The notes under the pieces: generated by a model | What the model saw: only the letters and a program-made list of their open reading frames with translations | Told to the model about the DNA's origin: nothing | Database searches by the model: none | Shown here: one piece after another, positions 44,665-56,418 of the stretch | Layout of the letters: the number at the start of each line of letters is the position of its first letter | How positions within the stretch are numbered: the first letter of the stretch is position 1 | Translations under genes and position numbers: made by a program | Assembly: GCF_000208745.1 (NCBI RefSeq) | Contig: NC_030858.1 | Location: 10,108,203 to 10,172,202 of the forward strand | Source: Theobroma cacao | Lineage: Eukaryota; Streptophyta; Magnoliopsida; Malvales; Malvaceae | Length of the DNA stretch: 64,000 bases | Direction of reading: 5' to 3'

Positions 44665-47184
44665 TGTCACGACCCAAATTTCGGGCCATGACCGGCACAT
44701 GGACCCAATGGACGTAGTCCACTAAGCCCAAGCAAGCCTATTAATCTGACATATTCATCATTCCGTCATAAACTGCTAAGTCATATATTATAACTTAGAA
44801 TCGAAATAATATTGAACATTGCCCCTCATACTAGCATACCAAACTATGTCTACAACATGTATCTTAATAATTCACATTAGGTTCGTCTATTCATAACAAA
44901 AGAAAACTCGATGTCCAACAGAGAAACTTGACGAATGTACAGCTACTAAATGCCGAGACACCTACCAATAGTCGAGTCTACAAAGGTACCTCGACCTAGT
45001 TACCAGCTGCCTCATAATCTGAAAACATGAAGTTGAAAGCGGTGAGCATAAACTCAGTGAGTGAACAAGAAAGGAAACAAGCATACCATAAGGAATGTTT
45101 AACGAAATCATGATGCATTCATTTTCTCAAAACAATGCAATTGTTTTGGCTCTTTTAAACCCCTCATGTAAACCCCACATGAGTAAATCACTTTACAAAG
45201 ATCCATGCTCAACTATGGTATCAAAGAAATGGGAAATATGGCAAAAACCCATAAGTTAGCAAAATGGACATAAAGTTTCTCGCTGCAACGAGAATGAATC
45301 TCGCTGCAACAAGGATCAGAACATCAAGGAAAATGTCTCCTTTTCCCTTAAAACAAGCTTTCTTTCTAAAATGGCAATAGCAACATGTAATACATGTAAA
45401 CTCCCAAATTTCAACAAATCAAATGCTCACATATTTGCATTTACAACCATATACCCATCATCATCATGCACACCATCCCATCATCATCATTCCCAGCTCA
45501 TGTGCACTCCCTACTCGCACATGGCTAGGTCATCACTGGGTTATGCATACTCCTTACTCGCACATAACCGAGTCATCATCGGGTTATGCGCACTCCCTAC
45601 TAGCACATAACTGGGTCATCATCGGCTTATGCGCACTCCCTACTCTCACATAGCCGAGTCAATATCATTACACAACAATGTACTCATATATATATATATA
45701 TATATATCAACACAATGTGGTAGTGCATGAATCAATAATAGTCACATGTCACAACATGAAAACAATCTATCAAAAGCTTGTTCCCAAGGCACTTGTTTTT
45801 ATGAAAAGCTAGATAATCCATTCAAATGTTTGACAAATACATTATATCCCCAAAACAAGTTTTAAAATGCAAGCCCACTTACCGGTATTAAGAGTAGAAA
45901 TACTCTTATTTTCAGTCCGTGGGTACAGTTTTTTACCCGTATCTAATGACTCACCACCTAGCCATAATCCATGACACATATTCCAATTAAATTATGTCTA
46001 ACAGTGATAAGCTATTTCAGGCTCGATATATATATGATATGAAATGAAAAATGCATGGGTAGCCATTTAGACTCGGTATTGGCCTAAGTCGGATTTTCAT
46101 CCGATAAATTGACCAATGCGTCCAATTTCACTCCAACTTGCTCCATTTCTTTTCCAATCCCTCAATTCACCAAGCACAAACTAATTAACACACAATTAGG
46201 CAAAATTTATCTTTATTTTTCTTCTTGGAACTTTGGCCAACAATGGTACACTAACTCCGTGATTTTTCCTACTTAATTTTCTCACCATTATTCATTAATT
46301 CTTACACCAAAAACTATTATTTATTAATCAAATCACCTAGAATAACATCCCATTCTTCCTCATTATTCACTTAGAGAATTTGGCTATTGATGGGCACCAA
46401 ACCTTTGGTGGTTTTCTTCACTTGTTTGCATGCTACACATCAGTAATCACCTAAAAACACTAACATACCTAAAAATCAAACCAATCCAAGATCATTCTCT
46501 CTCTATACCCATTTTGCCTACCACTTATTCACTATGAAATCATGTTTCTCAACCATAGAAATAAGAAAATAAAGCATGGGTATTGTAAATCTCAAGTAAA
46601 AATAAAGAATTTTCACTTTACTTTGCTTAATTCCTTGGAATCCCACACTTTTTCTTCAATTTTCCCACCTAGGGTTTGTGTTCTTTCCTTTCGTCTTCAC
46701 TTCATGCTTTGGCCAGCCATATGGGTAAGACTAAGAGAGTTTTAAATAGATTTTACAAGAAAATTCTAGAATGATCCAAGCTTGACACATGGCATGTTTC
46801 CATTGGTCCATGTGTAATACTTATCCATTAAGCAATCTCTCTTCACCACATAAAATGTTTCAATTACCCACAATGTAAAATTTTAATGGCTGAAATCCAT
46901 GGGCATGACAAGTGTCAGGTGGTGTAAAATTCCAAAATTTTCCATTTTGTCCTAGAGTGACAAAATTACCATTTTGCCCCTAAAACATAAAAATCATCAA
47001 AATTTTTATTTCCTTGTCATTTCACCCATATTTTCATCATTCATTTATGCTTTAGGCCTACTTAAGCCATAATATTGTTTAAAACTTACTTTTATGGGCT
47101 TATTAAAAAAATGATGAAATTACCCCTGATTAGGGATATCGCGTATATTTCTATCTACGAGTCTATAAAGGTCAAGGTCTCACA
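44665..47184 (-). mobile_element. Solo Ty3/gypsy LTR (TSD ACTAG) inside copia RNase H
   Basis: 2520 bp. On the minus strand it starts TGTGAGACCTTGACC at 47184 and ends GGGTCGTGACA at 44665. A perfect duplication ACTAG flanks it (44660-44664, 47185-47189). It is the same family as 1-486 and close to 23768-26790. It carries CGCTGCAACG words (45275-45310) and a four-unit 43-bp minisatellite (45502-45665). No internal region remains. Confidence 0.92.
45502..45665. repeat. 43-bp minisatellite, about four units
   Basis: Units begin at 45502, 45545, 45588 and 45631 (the last partial). Consensus start is 'gcgcactccctactcgcaca', followed by 'taaccgagtcatcatcgggttat'. A (TA)n run follows at 45685-45708. 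Confidence 0.88.
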
Positions 47185-47404
47185 ACTAGAGTGGTGGATA
47201 GGATTTTTTGTGAGATTTATGGCACTGGTATTATCACATTTAATGGTAATTCTTTTCATACCTAGTCATAATCTTCTAATTGTTGTTTCATACCATTTGA
47301 ACACAACAACTTCCTGTAGCCACATATTCAGCTTTGATAATGGATTGAGCTACACTATTTTGTTTCTTTGAAAATCAAGAGTCAAAATACTACCCAAAAA
47401 TTGA
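47185..47404 (-). pseudogene. Copia no. 2 RNase H, central part
   Basis: On the minus strand, across frame shifts, one reads SKLNMWLQEVV-like sequence in the place of IKAEYVATGSCC, then MKRITIKCDNTSAINLTKNPIHHSS (about 47265-47190). The D-N-T-S-A-I-N-L block is the conserved RNase H segment. It is bounded by the two solo LTRs. Confidence 0.8.
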
Positions 47405-49139
47405 TGATAACTCTATTATACAGAGTTATTTTGACACATTTTGGAGGCTTAAGTAGTTAGATCTTTGAGATTTTAGGTTCGGATTGTAGCATTTTAGGTG
47501 TTTTTCTAGTTTAAGTTTGATTACATGTTGAGTAGTTCATTTAATTTATTTTAGTTAAATTTTATGTTATTTTGTTTTAAATTACTTTAAGAGTAGTTAT
47601 TACTGGTTTCTTTTATTGCTTTTGTAGGAAATTTGATGAAAAATGCTCATTTGATGAAAATCCGTGCAAGTATGGTGATGGTTTTATTCATATATATTAA
47701 GATATTTTGACCATATCTCTCTGTAAAGAACTCCAAATGAAGTGATTCTTAAACCACTAGAACGATTAGAGGAAGGGATACAACTTTTATCTTTACCACT
47801 TTTCTTAGTTCGGATTGGATCGTGGTCAAAATATTTGTTTAAGTTGGATCACTGCAGCAGTATGCATGGACTGAACATGATGTGGTATTTGGAGTTTATC
47901 ATTCAATCCCGGAGTCCAATTGACGTGATTCTTTAGCCATTAAAAATTTAAGAAATAGGGCTAAAACTTTCATGTTTATCACTTGGCCCAGTTTAGAGCA
48001 GATTAGTGTGAAAATCACGTTCAAATTTGATAAACTGCCGTAATGCTAGGAGAATAAGGTTGCAATACTGGTGAAAGGAAGCACACCACATTTTCCTGAA
48101 AGCTCTGTGCTGCAGCGCTGAAGAAGTAGCACCGCAACGTTGGACAAGTTTCCAAAAATAAAAAAATTGATGAGATTTTGGAAATTAGGTTACTTAGAGC
48201 CTATTTAAGGGACCTTTTTCAGAGATTTCAAGGGGGAGGCAGCAAGCAACTATTCTGGAGATTTAGAGCCAAGAACAAAGCAAAAAAACAAGAGAATTTG
48301 AGAGAGAATGGAGATCATAAAGCTTCAATAATTAGTTTCTTTCTCTACTTTTGTGTTTTTCTTATTTTCTTTGACTTGGATTCATGGTTAAATTTCTTTG
48401 GATGTTTTTATTTGTTCTTATGAGCTAAATTATCTTTCTAGGATTGTGGTGGATTTCAACATGTAGTTTGAATATTAGTTTCTTTTTTTATTTATCATGA
48501 ATGGGTGTAGTTTTGCTTATTCAAATTTGTTCTTCAAGCTTTTGATTGCTTAGACAACAAGTTACTAATTTGTGAATCTAATTGAGACTTGACAGGGAGA
48601 TTTTAGATTGGACTAAGGTTTGAATAATGTATGTTCACGTCAATTAAGTGATCTAATTTGTGATTCGGGTAGACATACGCCAAGTGCCATACATAGCCAC
48701 ATTAGGACACTTGCTTAATGAACTTAATTTAATTGATTCCTGTAGACATATAGTGAACTAATTAAGTTAGGTATTTGTAGAAGGCATTCGACAGAGACTT
48801 GTCCATTGCTTTGGATTCTATGTTAGAAAAACCACCTAGGAAAGATAAATAATAAGAAAAGCTCACATCAGATGAAGTGTTGAATGAATCCATAATCTTA
48901 GATTTTAATATATTGCTTTTCTCAAGTGAATTTTTAGTTTCTATTAATTAATTTAGTGGTTGCTTTCATTTAGTTTTAATTAATTTTCTAAAACATCAAG
49001 TTGCTTGAATAAGATTAATTCGTCATAGTTTTAGTATTTAGTCAAGAATTAAGAGCAAATCCCTGTGGGATACGATTCTGGACTTACTGTCTATATTACT
49101 TGTTTGATACGTATACTTGTGTGTGTAAAATCGACAACA
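47405..49139 (+). mobile_element. Solo Athila-type LTR (TSD ATTGA)
   Basis: 1735 bp, TGATAACTCTATTATACAGAG to TCGACAACA. A perfect duplication ATTGA flanks it (47400-47404, 49140-49144). It matches the Athila LTRs at 32619 and 42008 throughout, including the 3' 'gggatacgattctggacttactgtctatattact' stretch, and holds a smaller palindromic block (GTGCTGCAGCGCTG at 48109, GCACCGCAACG at 48130). It splits the RNase H of copia no. 2. Confidence 0.92.
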
Positions 49140-50400
49140 ATTGAAATGTACTGGATGTGTTTTTTCTATCTATTTTGCATACACCAGAGTTGGCATCCGA
49201 ATATAAATAGAGATCAAAAGTGGAATTCCTTGGATACGATATTCCTAAATTAGCTGTGTCTTTTAATTACCTAAAGATTCTTTTGATAGCACTTAAATGA
49301 GGTTTTCTAGGAGATGATTAAAACCTAGCACATAACCTTACACCAAAACTTATGTTCGGTCTACTAACAGTAAAATAAAGCAAGGAACCAATCATGGATT
49401 TATAGTGCTTTTGATCAATGGGTGTACCTTTTTCATCCTTGTCAACCATTATTGATGTGCTTTTTGGAGTGTGATATGTTCTTATGATTTCCATACCAAA
49501 CTTCTTGAGCATGTCTTTTGTATACTTAGCTTGACTTATGAATGTTCCATCTTTCTTTTGTTTAATTTGAAATCCAAGCAAGTAGTTTAGCTCACCCATC
49601 ATGCTCATTTCAAATTCTTCTTGTATAGTTTTAGCAAACTCTCGACATAGAATCTCATTAGTAGCGCCAAATATAATGTCATCAACATAAACTTGCATAA
49701 TTAAAATGTCTTTGCCTTTGCTTTTAATGAATAAAGTTTATGAACCTTCACTATTAAAATCATTTTTGATTAAGAATTTGATAAAGTTTCATGCCAAGCT
49801 CTAGGAGCTTGTTTTCATCCATATAAGGCTTTTCTTAATCTAAACACATGATTTGGAAAATAAGGGCTTTCAAAACCAAGAGGTTGTTCAACATACACTT
49901 CTTCATGAATTAGTCCATTAAGGAAAGCACTCTTAACATCCATTTGATATAGCTTAGAGTTCGTATAACATGCAAAGGCTAAAAGCATTCTAATGGCCTT
50001 TAATCTAGATACTGGAGTATAAGTCTCATCATAATCTAGTCCTTCCTTTTGATTATATCTTTCGGCAACTAACCTAGCTTTGTTTCTAGTTATTTTTCCA
50101 TTTTCATCCATTTTGTTCCTAAAAACCCATTTAGTTCCTATAATTGGATAATCATTTGGCCTAGGAACTAACTCCCACACTTAACACCTTTCAAATTGAT
50201 TTAATCCTTCTTGCATAGCTAGAATCCAATGGTCATCATCTAAGGCTTCATCAATATTTTTAAGTTCAATTTGAGAAATAAAGGCAACATATTCATAAAC
50301 ATTTTGTCCTTTAGCTCTAGTTCTTATCCCTTGATTAAGATCGCCAATGATTTTACTTTCATCAACCTCTTTTTTTTCCATTGGATAATTAGGCTCACCT
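49140..50400 (-). pseudogene. Copia no. 2 reverse transcriptase
   Basis: On the minus strand 50381-50181 is the linker (QNVYEYVAFISQIELKNIDEALDDDHWILAM). 50180-49815 gives the fingers: MWELVPRPNDYPIIGTKWVFRNKMDENG, LDYDETYTPVSRLKAIR, MDVKSAFLNGLIHEEVYVEQPLGFE, FRLRKALYG. 49698-49318 has VYVDDIIFGATNE with the catalytic YVDD, EFEMSMMGELNYLLGFQIKQ, and IGSLLYFTVSRPNI. The start of RNase H (DLYLYSDANSGVC, 49215-49170) runs up to the Athila solo LTR. Frameshifts lie at about 49800 and 49300, stops in the linker. It is close to copia no. 1 in sequence. Confidence 0.88.
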
Positions 50401-50665
50401 TTTTTAACAAGTTGTTCAATTTATTGCTCTTCTTTTTGTAGTGCAACTTCATTTACTTCGGATTATTCAATACTGAGATCAAGCTCTTCAATTTGTTCTT
50501 GAAAGATCTTTACATTATCATCATAACTTTCCTTTCTAGGAGGAGGGTTAAAATCATCAAATAATACATAAATAGATTATTCAACAATTAAAATCCTCTT
50601 ATTAAACACTCTATAAGAATTAGAAGTTAAAGAGTATCCTAGAAAGATTCCTTCATCACTTTTAG
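50401..50665 (-). pseudogene. Copia no. 2 integrase C-terminal part
   Basis: The minus strand reads KSDEGIFLGYSLTSNSYRVFNKRILIVE, then a stop, then SIYVLFDDFNPPPRK (50660-50540). This is the block that links integrase to RT in SIRE-like elements; copia no. 1 has the same block at 21560. An acidic, decayed stretch (50540-50400) follows. Confidence 0.78.
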
Positions 50666-52261
50666 TGTAATGCCCCCAATTTTGATGTGAACCATATGTG
50701 TGTGAGGACTAATATGATATGTTGAAATGAATAAGCTAACGGATGAGCTTAGTTGAATTTTTAGTGTATATGTTTATAAGTTTAAGGGTATGCCTATGTC
50801 CATAGAGCAATGAATATGAAATATGAGTATATGAAGGCTCAAAACGATGTTGTGCATATGTTTGGCACATGAATGATAAAGTGCACTGTTTGACACTTTG
50901 GAGAATATGATGATTAAGCAAAATTATGCTAAGTTTTGATTTGTACACTATGTGACATAGAGCATAATGAGCATTTGGAACTTGTGTGATAAGTTTATGC
51001 TTTGATATTGAGCATTTTGGATGAATTGAAATGAGAATCATAATTGTGACACTTAGACCACAAAACCTTAAGGCTTGATATAGTGAATTATATGGGTAGA
51101 AGTCCAAGTGATATTTTGATATTTGATGATATATTTGAATGTTGTATGTGAAGATTTCATGCTACTTGAATAGTTTGAAATGTGTTGTGAGTGGAATCAA
51201 TTAAGGAACTTTAAGGAAATGATTTCAGAGTTTGAGTTTGGATTTTTGGAAAGTTGGAGTGTAGGAAATGTACATTTTGAGCAAACTGTATCAATACATT
51301 CTTGGTAAGATGAACAATGAAGGATGTTTGGGAATTTTCTATCGATACATTCACAAATATATTGATACATTTGAAGAACACAAGGATACTATGCAATTCT
51401 ATCCATGCATTGTCCAAATTTATCAATTGATTTGAAGTAGGGGACTTTTCACGAAAAAATGTATCGATAGATTTTCCCCAATCTATTGATATATTTTGAG
51501 CAGAAAACAATTTGAATGACATGTATTGATACATTCAAGGGGAATTCATTAAGAATGTATCGATGCATTCCCAAATATATCGATACATCCTTGGGCAAAA
51601 ACAAAAATAAAAAGGGGTTTCAGGCATTCCGCCCATTTTAAAAGAAAACACTTTCTCTCTTTTTCTTTCTTTACCCCTTTGAAACCCTAAGCCCCCAAAT
51701 GACATTTGGAGCTCGTTTAAGCTAAATCTAAGCTTGTGAAATGATCTAGAGGTAAGATTACACATTTCTACTAATTGAGTTTTGATATAATCGATTAATA
51801 ACCTTGGATCAAAGGTAATTGGATTTAGCTCATTGGATTTAATTATTTTTAGATTTAGGCAACCTAGCCACTAAGGTAAGGATTTAGCTCATTGTTGAAG
51901 GATTTAAGCTTGTTTGTTGAATTGGGTTATTTTTGAAAAGCTGGATATTTTCGATACCTAGAAAATAAATATTTTTATGATGTTTTTATATGTTTAAGGG
52001 GGAGTTGGAGATAACTAACTTGTTGGTGAGCTAATAGATGGTTGGAGGCTAAGGATTAGAGCTCAATTATGGAGCACCTTCGAATTGTCACTGTGAGCAG
52101 GATTTATTATTTGGATAAATGCATGTGATGCATGATGCATTGGTAAATGTGCCGTTATGGTACTTAAAAGCTTTGTGAATGCCTAGATGAGCATGCCTAG
52201 GCTAGAGAACTATGTATATGTGTGTTTGTGTCTGTGTGAATATAATTACCTAGATGACTAT
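50666..52261 (+). mobile_element. LTR-like sequence of an unidentified element, left part
   Basis: It begins TGTAATGCCCCC at 50666, exactly where the copia no. 2 integrase is broken, after the potential duplication TTTAG (50661-50665). There is no coding sequence. TATCGATACATTC words cluster at 51290-51600, as in the inverted repeat at 5832-8399. It ends at the Tekay/Del-type insertion and resumes at 62848. The far end lies outside the window, so the class is inferred from the TG start, non-coding length and the shared word block. Confidence 0.6.
51285..51600. repeat. TATCGATACATTC word block
   Basis: Variants at 51288 (tatcaatacattc), 51339 (tatcgatacattc), 51358 (tattgatacattt), 51461 (tatcgatagattt), 51483, 51527 (tattgatacattc), 51557 (tatcgatgcattc) and 51577 (tatcgatacatcc), spaced about 20-70 bp. 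Confidence 0.82.
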
Positions 52262-55040
52262 TGTAAAACCCAACCCTATAAATATATGTCATGACATCCA
52301 TGCATTGAGTAACATGTTATTAAGTTAGGAAAGTTCCTAAGAATAGACGAAACCCGATATTGTACCTAACGGTACACTTGAGTTGATTTAACCTCGAACT
52401 AGTTCAAATAGGAATCGTATGATGAAATTTAATATTTTATAGTCCAGGAATGACTAAAAATGATTATTCGGAGTTCAAGAGTTCATTTGGGGAAAAATTA
52501 AAAATTTTGATGTTTAGGGGTAAAATCGTCATTTTGCCACCTAAGATAACAATTTGATCATGGAGTGAAATTTTTGACCAAGATTAACTATTTGGAGTAT
52601 AATTTAATGATAAGAAGTGAAAATTTTCAATTTTGGCAATTTTCGAAACATAAGGGTAAAACGGTAATTTTGTCATCCCATGGTAAAAATCGTAATTTTT
52701 ACCACCCAAAACTTGTCAAAATTATAGGATTTATTTATTTTTGGTATGAATAACCATGGTATTTCATGTGGTGGAAAATAAAAGTTTAATGGATGAAATT
52801 TTAAAAATGGGCCAATGGGAAAGTGACACATGGCACTTTTTAATGATTTAATATTATTTTAATGAAAAGTCAGCCCATTTAAACCCCATATTAAGTGATG
52901 GCCGACCATAAGGAGAGAACAAGAGAGAAAATAGAGAGGAAAGGAAGAAAAGAGAAAAACCAAAGGAAAACTAGAAAATTCAAAGGGGAAATCGCGTTTT
53001 TCGACCGTTTACGCGTCTAACGGTAAGATTTTTTGACTTTAGCTTGATTTCTACCTTTCTTATGCCTTTGTTTCCATTTAGCATGCTTGAGAAGAGAGAT
53101 CAAAAAGTGATATCAAGGGCTGGATGAAATTCAAGGGGGAGGAATTTCAAATTTTTATGTTTTGATTTTTAGTTAAATTGATAGTTTTAGTTAGTTAAAT
53201 GTGTATAGAAATCACATTGGGCAAGAAAGCATGAAATTTTCACAATACCCACCCTTTGCTGAATGTTCAATGATGTACAATGATGATGAACTGATTTTTA
53301 TTCTAAGAGAAATGAAGAGAAAATGGTGAAAAATGGTTAAATGTGATAGAAAAACAAAGTGGAAGATTTACCGAGTAAATGTCCTATTTTTGACCGAATT
53401 TTCCAAGGAGAAAAGTGAGCTGATTTTGGTGATTTAGAATGTTATTGGCTGATATTTAATGGTTAGAAATGTTGGAGAGAAAATGGGACAATTTAGAGCT
53501 AAAATGGAGCACGTTAGTAATTTATCGGGTAAAGTGTCAAAAATAGGTTAATACCGCGTTTAAGCTGTTTTAGGCTATTGCATTTCATACCATGCATTAG
53601 TATAGGATTTAAGTCAATTATATAGTGATTTATCATCAATGTGGTGAATTGGGTAAATTTTGCAATGTGTTTAGGAGGAGAGCCTTCCGGTAAAGGCAAG
53701 AAAGTCGTACCCGACGAACAGTGATCGGGGCACCTAAAAAGCAATTAGTTTGTACAAACGGTGAGTAAACCTATTATTATTGTAAATTATCTAGAGTTTA
53801 TTTTTAAATGCTCTTCATGGACTTTATGAAACTAAAATGAGATTAAAATGGGATTTTTGATGTTTTAGAAATAAATGTGACAAATAAAATATTATCTTGA
53901 TTTTCTGAAATAAGAAACTTTTGATTATAAAATTGAGTAATTGGAGGCTACCAATTGTCTTGAAAAATATATTTTCCTATGAATGGCTTATGATATATGA
54001 GTATATGTGGCTATATTTTATAATTGCATTGGGAATTTATGTAAGCTGTCTTTTACTATGCAAGCTGGGTAAATAAATAAAAGCCACGTTAGACTGTTGA
54101 AATTTTATTAAAATTGGTGAGTTTAGTGACTGCAGTGACGGGTTTTCGTGGACTGCCTATTAGAGGGGCACGGTAAACCCGGTTATATAGTTACTCCGGT
54201 AGTAGAGGCGATGAGGGTAACTCCCAAGGTAGTGTTAAAGCTCACTTCACGTCGAACCCCCACGTGAATGTGTAACTCGGTCAACGCCAAGAAACGGCTT
54301 GTTTTAAAAATAAAAATGTGTTTCACAGGTAAATATCTTAACAACCTTGGCGAACTCGGTTAGATGCCTCGGCCAAGGTATCCCCGAGGATTAGTTTTGG
54401 CTTGAGCCTTGTTTTTAATAAAAGTCAAAAGCCTTAACAATTGTTTTGGTAAATTACAAATATTTTATGGTTTAAGAAATAAATTGAAAACCTTATGAAA
54501 TGGTTTGTAATTTGTTGTTTAAACTTGCCTCCATTTTACTCACCTTTAGATATTTATGATAATGTCTGTTTACTCATTGGGATTGCGAAATCTCACCCAC
54601 CTCCTTTCCAAATACTTCAGGCTTGTGGTAGTTTGTAGATATCGATTTTGTCGAGGATTCCAATTGACCCCTCTATCTCACAGACTGTAGGTTACTATCA
54701 CCAACACTTGGTATATTTATGGGCCACTTGTCAATGTAATTATTATTGTACATTATAACTTTGTAAATTATTCTATGTATGAATTTATTTTACTTCCACA
54801 TTACAAAAAATTTTTACACGTGTTTCTATAAATATTGTTTTATGTAAAAATGCTATATTTTAATCAATATTTTGAATAGTAATTGTTTAAAACGGAATGT
54901 TTAAAAACAATTGCTTACAAAAAAGGTAAGAAACTGATATATAAGCCTTGCGAGGTTTCGATTGACATTTCGAGCAATAAGTGTCAATCGGGACGTCGCG
55001 ACAGTTGTCATGGGCCCGAGGGAGGTTCCGGGTCGTGACA
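52262..55040 (+). repeat. 5' LTR of the chromovirus
   Basis: 2779 bp, TGTAAAACCC to GGGTCGTGACA. Compared with the 3' LTR the first 520 bp differ at roughly 40 positions, but the following 370 bp at only about 10 (counted by eye). A purine-rich stretch (52911-52990) and 'tcgaccgtttacgcgtctaacgg' are conserved in both copies. Confidence 0.95.
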
Positions 55041-55047
55041 ATTTAGT

Positions 55048-55060
55048 TGGTATCAGAGCC
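55048..55060 (+). other. Primer-binding site TGGTATCAGAGCC
   Basis: It lies 7 bp after the 5' LTR and is complementary to the 3' end of initiator tRNA-Met. Confidence 0.92.
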
Positions 55061-55239
55061 TTCGATTTAAAAGCTTATGATTTTGAAAGAAGTTTTTGAT
55101 TTTTAAAGTTCTTGGATTTAAAGTTATTTTAAAATAATTTACAATGTCAGTGTGGCCCAGTTAAGATTAGTTGGTTGCATGTAGTTGCATATAGAGTCTT
55201 AAGTCGTCTAAACCAATTTTGTTCTTGTTGTAGATCTTT

Positions 55240-56418
55240 ATGCCTTCTCGACATGAGCTACCACTTATCACTAGATTTACCGGTAGGGGAAAAGGTCACC
55301 CTAGACAGAGTCAGCCGGATTCCATAGAAAAGGAGTCGGCTGCATCTTCTTTTAGAGCAGTTCCTACTGCTGAGTCTATTGACATTCATGTACCTCCTTC
55401 ACCACTTGTTGCTACTCTTAGCGTACCTACCATGTCACCCGAGGTAGCTCAGGCATTAGCGACTTTTCTCGCTACTCTTACGGGTCAGGCTCAAGCTGGT
55501 CTAGTTCCACCTGTTGTTTTCCCTGTAACAACCCCAATACCACCACCTCCTATTCCACCCCAGATACCGGACGTCTCCATTTCTAAGAAATTGAAGGAAG
55601 CTAGACAGTTAGGTTGCGTCTCATTTACTGGTGAGTTGGATGCGACCGTAGCTAGGGATTGGATTATTCAAGTATCGGAGACACTAGCAGATATGGGATT
55701 AGATGATGAGATGAAATTGAAGGTGGCTACACAATTATTTGAGAAGAGAGCCCGTACCTGGTGGAATTTAGTAAAGTCTCACTTTCCTATAACGCTGACT
55801 TAAACAAATTTTCTCCGAGAGTTCGATGGTCAGTACTACACCTATTTCCATCAGAAAGAGAAAAAGAGAGAATTTCTGAGCTTAAAACAAGGGAACTTGA
55901 CCATTGAGGAGTATGAAACTCGTTTTAACGAGCTGATGCTTTATGTACCTGAGTTGGTGAGATTGGAGCAAAACCAGGTAAACTACTTTGAGGAAGGACT
56001 TCGTAATGAGATACGGGAGCGTATGATAGTGACTGGCAAGGAGTCATATAAGGAAGTTGTGCAGATGGCCTTACAAGCTGAGAAGCTCGCCACTGAGAAT
56101 AGACGGATTCGAGATGAGTTTGCAAAGAGAAGAAATCTGCCTACGTTCCCGAGTCAGTCTTCAAAGAGAGGCAGAGATTTGACATTTGCTACAGGAAGTA
56201 CTACCTCAGCGTCTATGGCATCCACTAGACCTCCATCTCAACAGTCACAGTCGAGATCTTCTAGATCTGATCAGCTAGTGATGAGTAATCAGAGGGAGAC
56301 TTCAAGAAGATTGGACAGATGTCGTAATTGCTGAGGATTTCATGTTGGGTCATTTAGACAACTTGTAAAGTGTTTTCAATGCGGCCAACAGAGGCATATC
56401 AAGATAGATTGTCCTTAG
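55240..56418 (+). pseudogene. Chromovirus gag
   Basis: The ATG at 55240 starts a frame with a proline-rich stretch (PPVVFPVTTPIPPPPIP, 55507-55560), then the Retrotrans_gag core: FTGELDATVARDWI (55625-55666) and ATQLFEKRARTWW (55726-55763). A TAA at 55801 interrupts it; the same frame resumes with LKQGNLTIEEYETRFNELM and YFEEGLRNEIRERM (55880-56025). A serine/arginine/glutamine-rich linker leads to the zinc knuckle C-F-Q-C-G-Q-Q-R-H-I-K-I-D-C-P (56371-56415, C-x2-C-x4-H-x4-C). Further stops are TGA at 56332 and TAG at 56416. It would form the particle and package RNA. Start chosen because no earlier in-frame ATG follows the primer site. Confidence 0.9.

Larger units (their letters stand above)
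29352..50665 (-). mobile_element. SIRE-like Ty1/copia element no. 2 (with env-like gene), four nested insertions
   Basis: A single minus-strand element in pieces: integrase C-terminus (50665-50560), linker and RT (50400-49140), RNase H (47404-47185 and 44664-44487), post-pol region (44486-43687 and 32618-32321), env-like gene (32320-31430) and 3' LTR (30564-29352). Colinearity and the break points fit insertions of a plus-strand LTR at 50666, a solo Athila LTR, a solo gypsy LTR and a complete Athila. Three of the four have matching 5-bp duplications. Gag, protease and the 5' LTR lie beyond the right edge. Confidence 0.8.

Noticed and set aside
45371..45653. Two overlapping open frames with repeated HSLLAHN-like units
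   Set aside because: The 43-bp unit is not a multiple of three, so its repetition leaves several frames open by chance. It lies inside a solo LTR.
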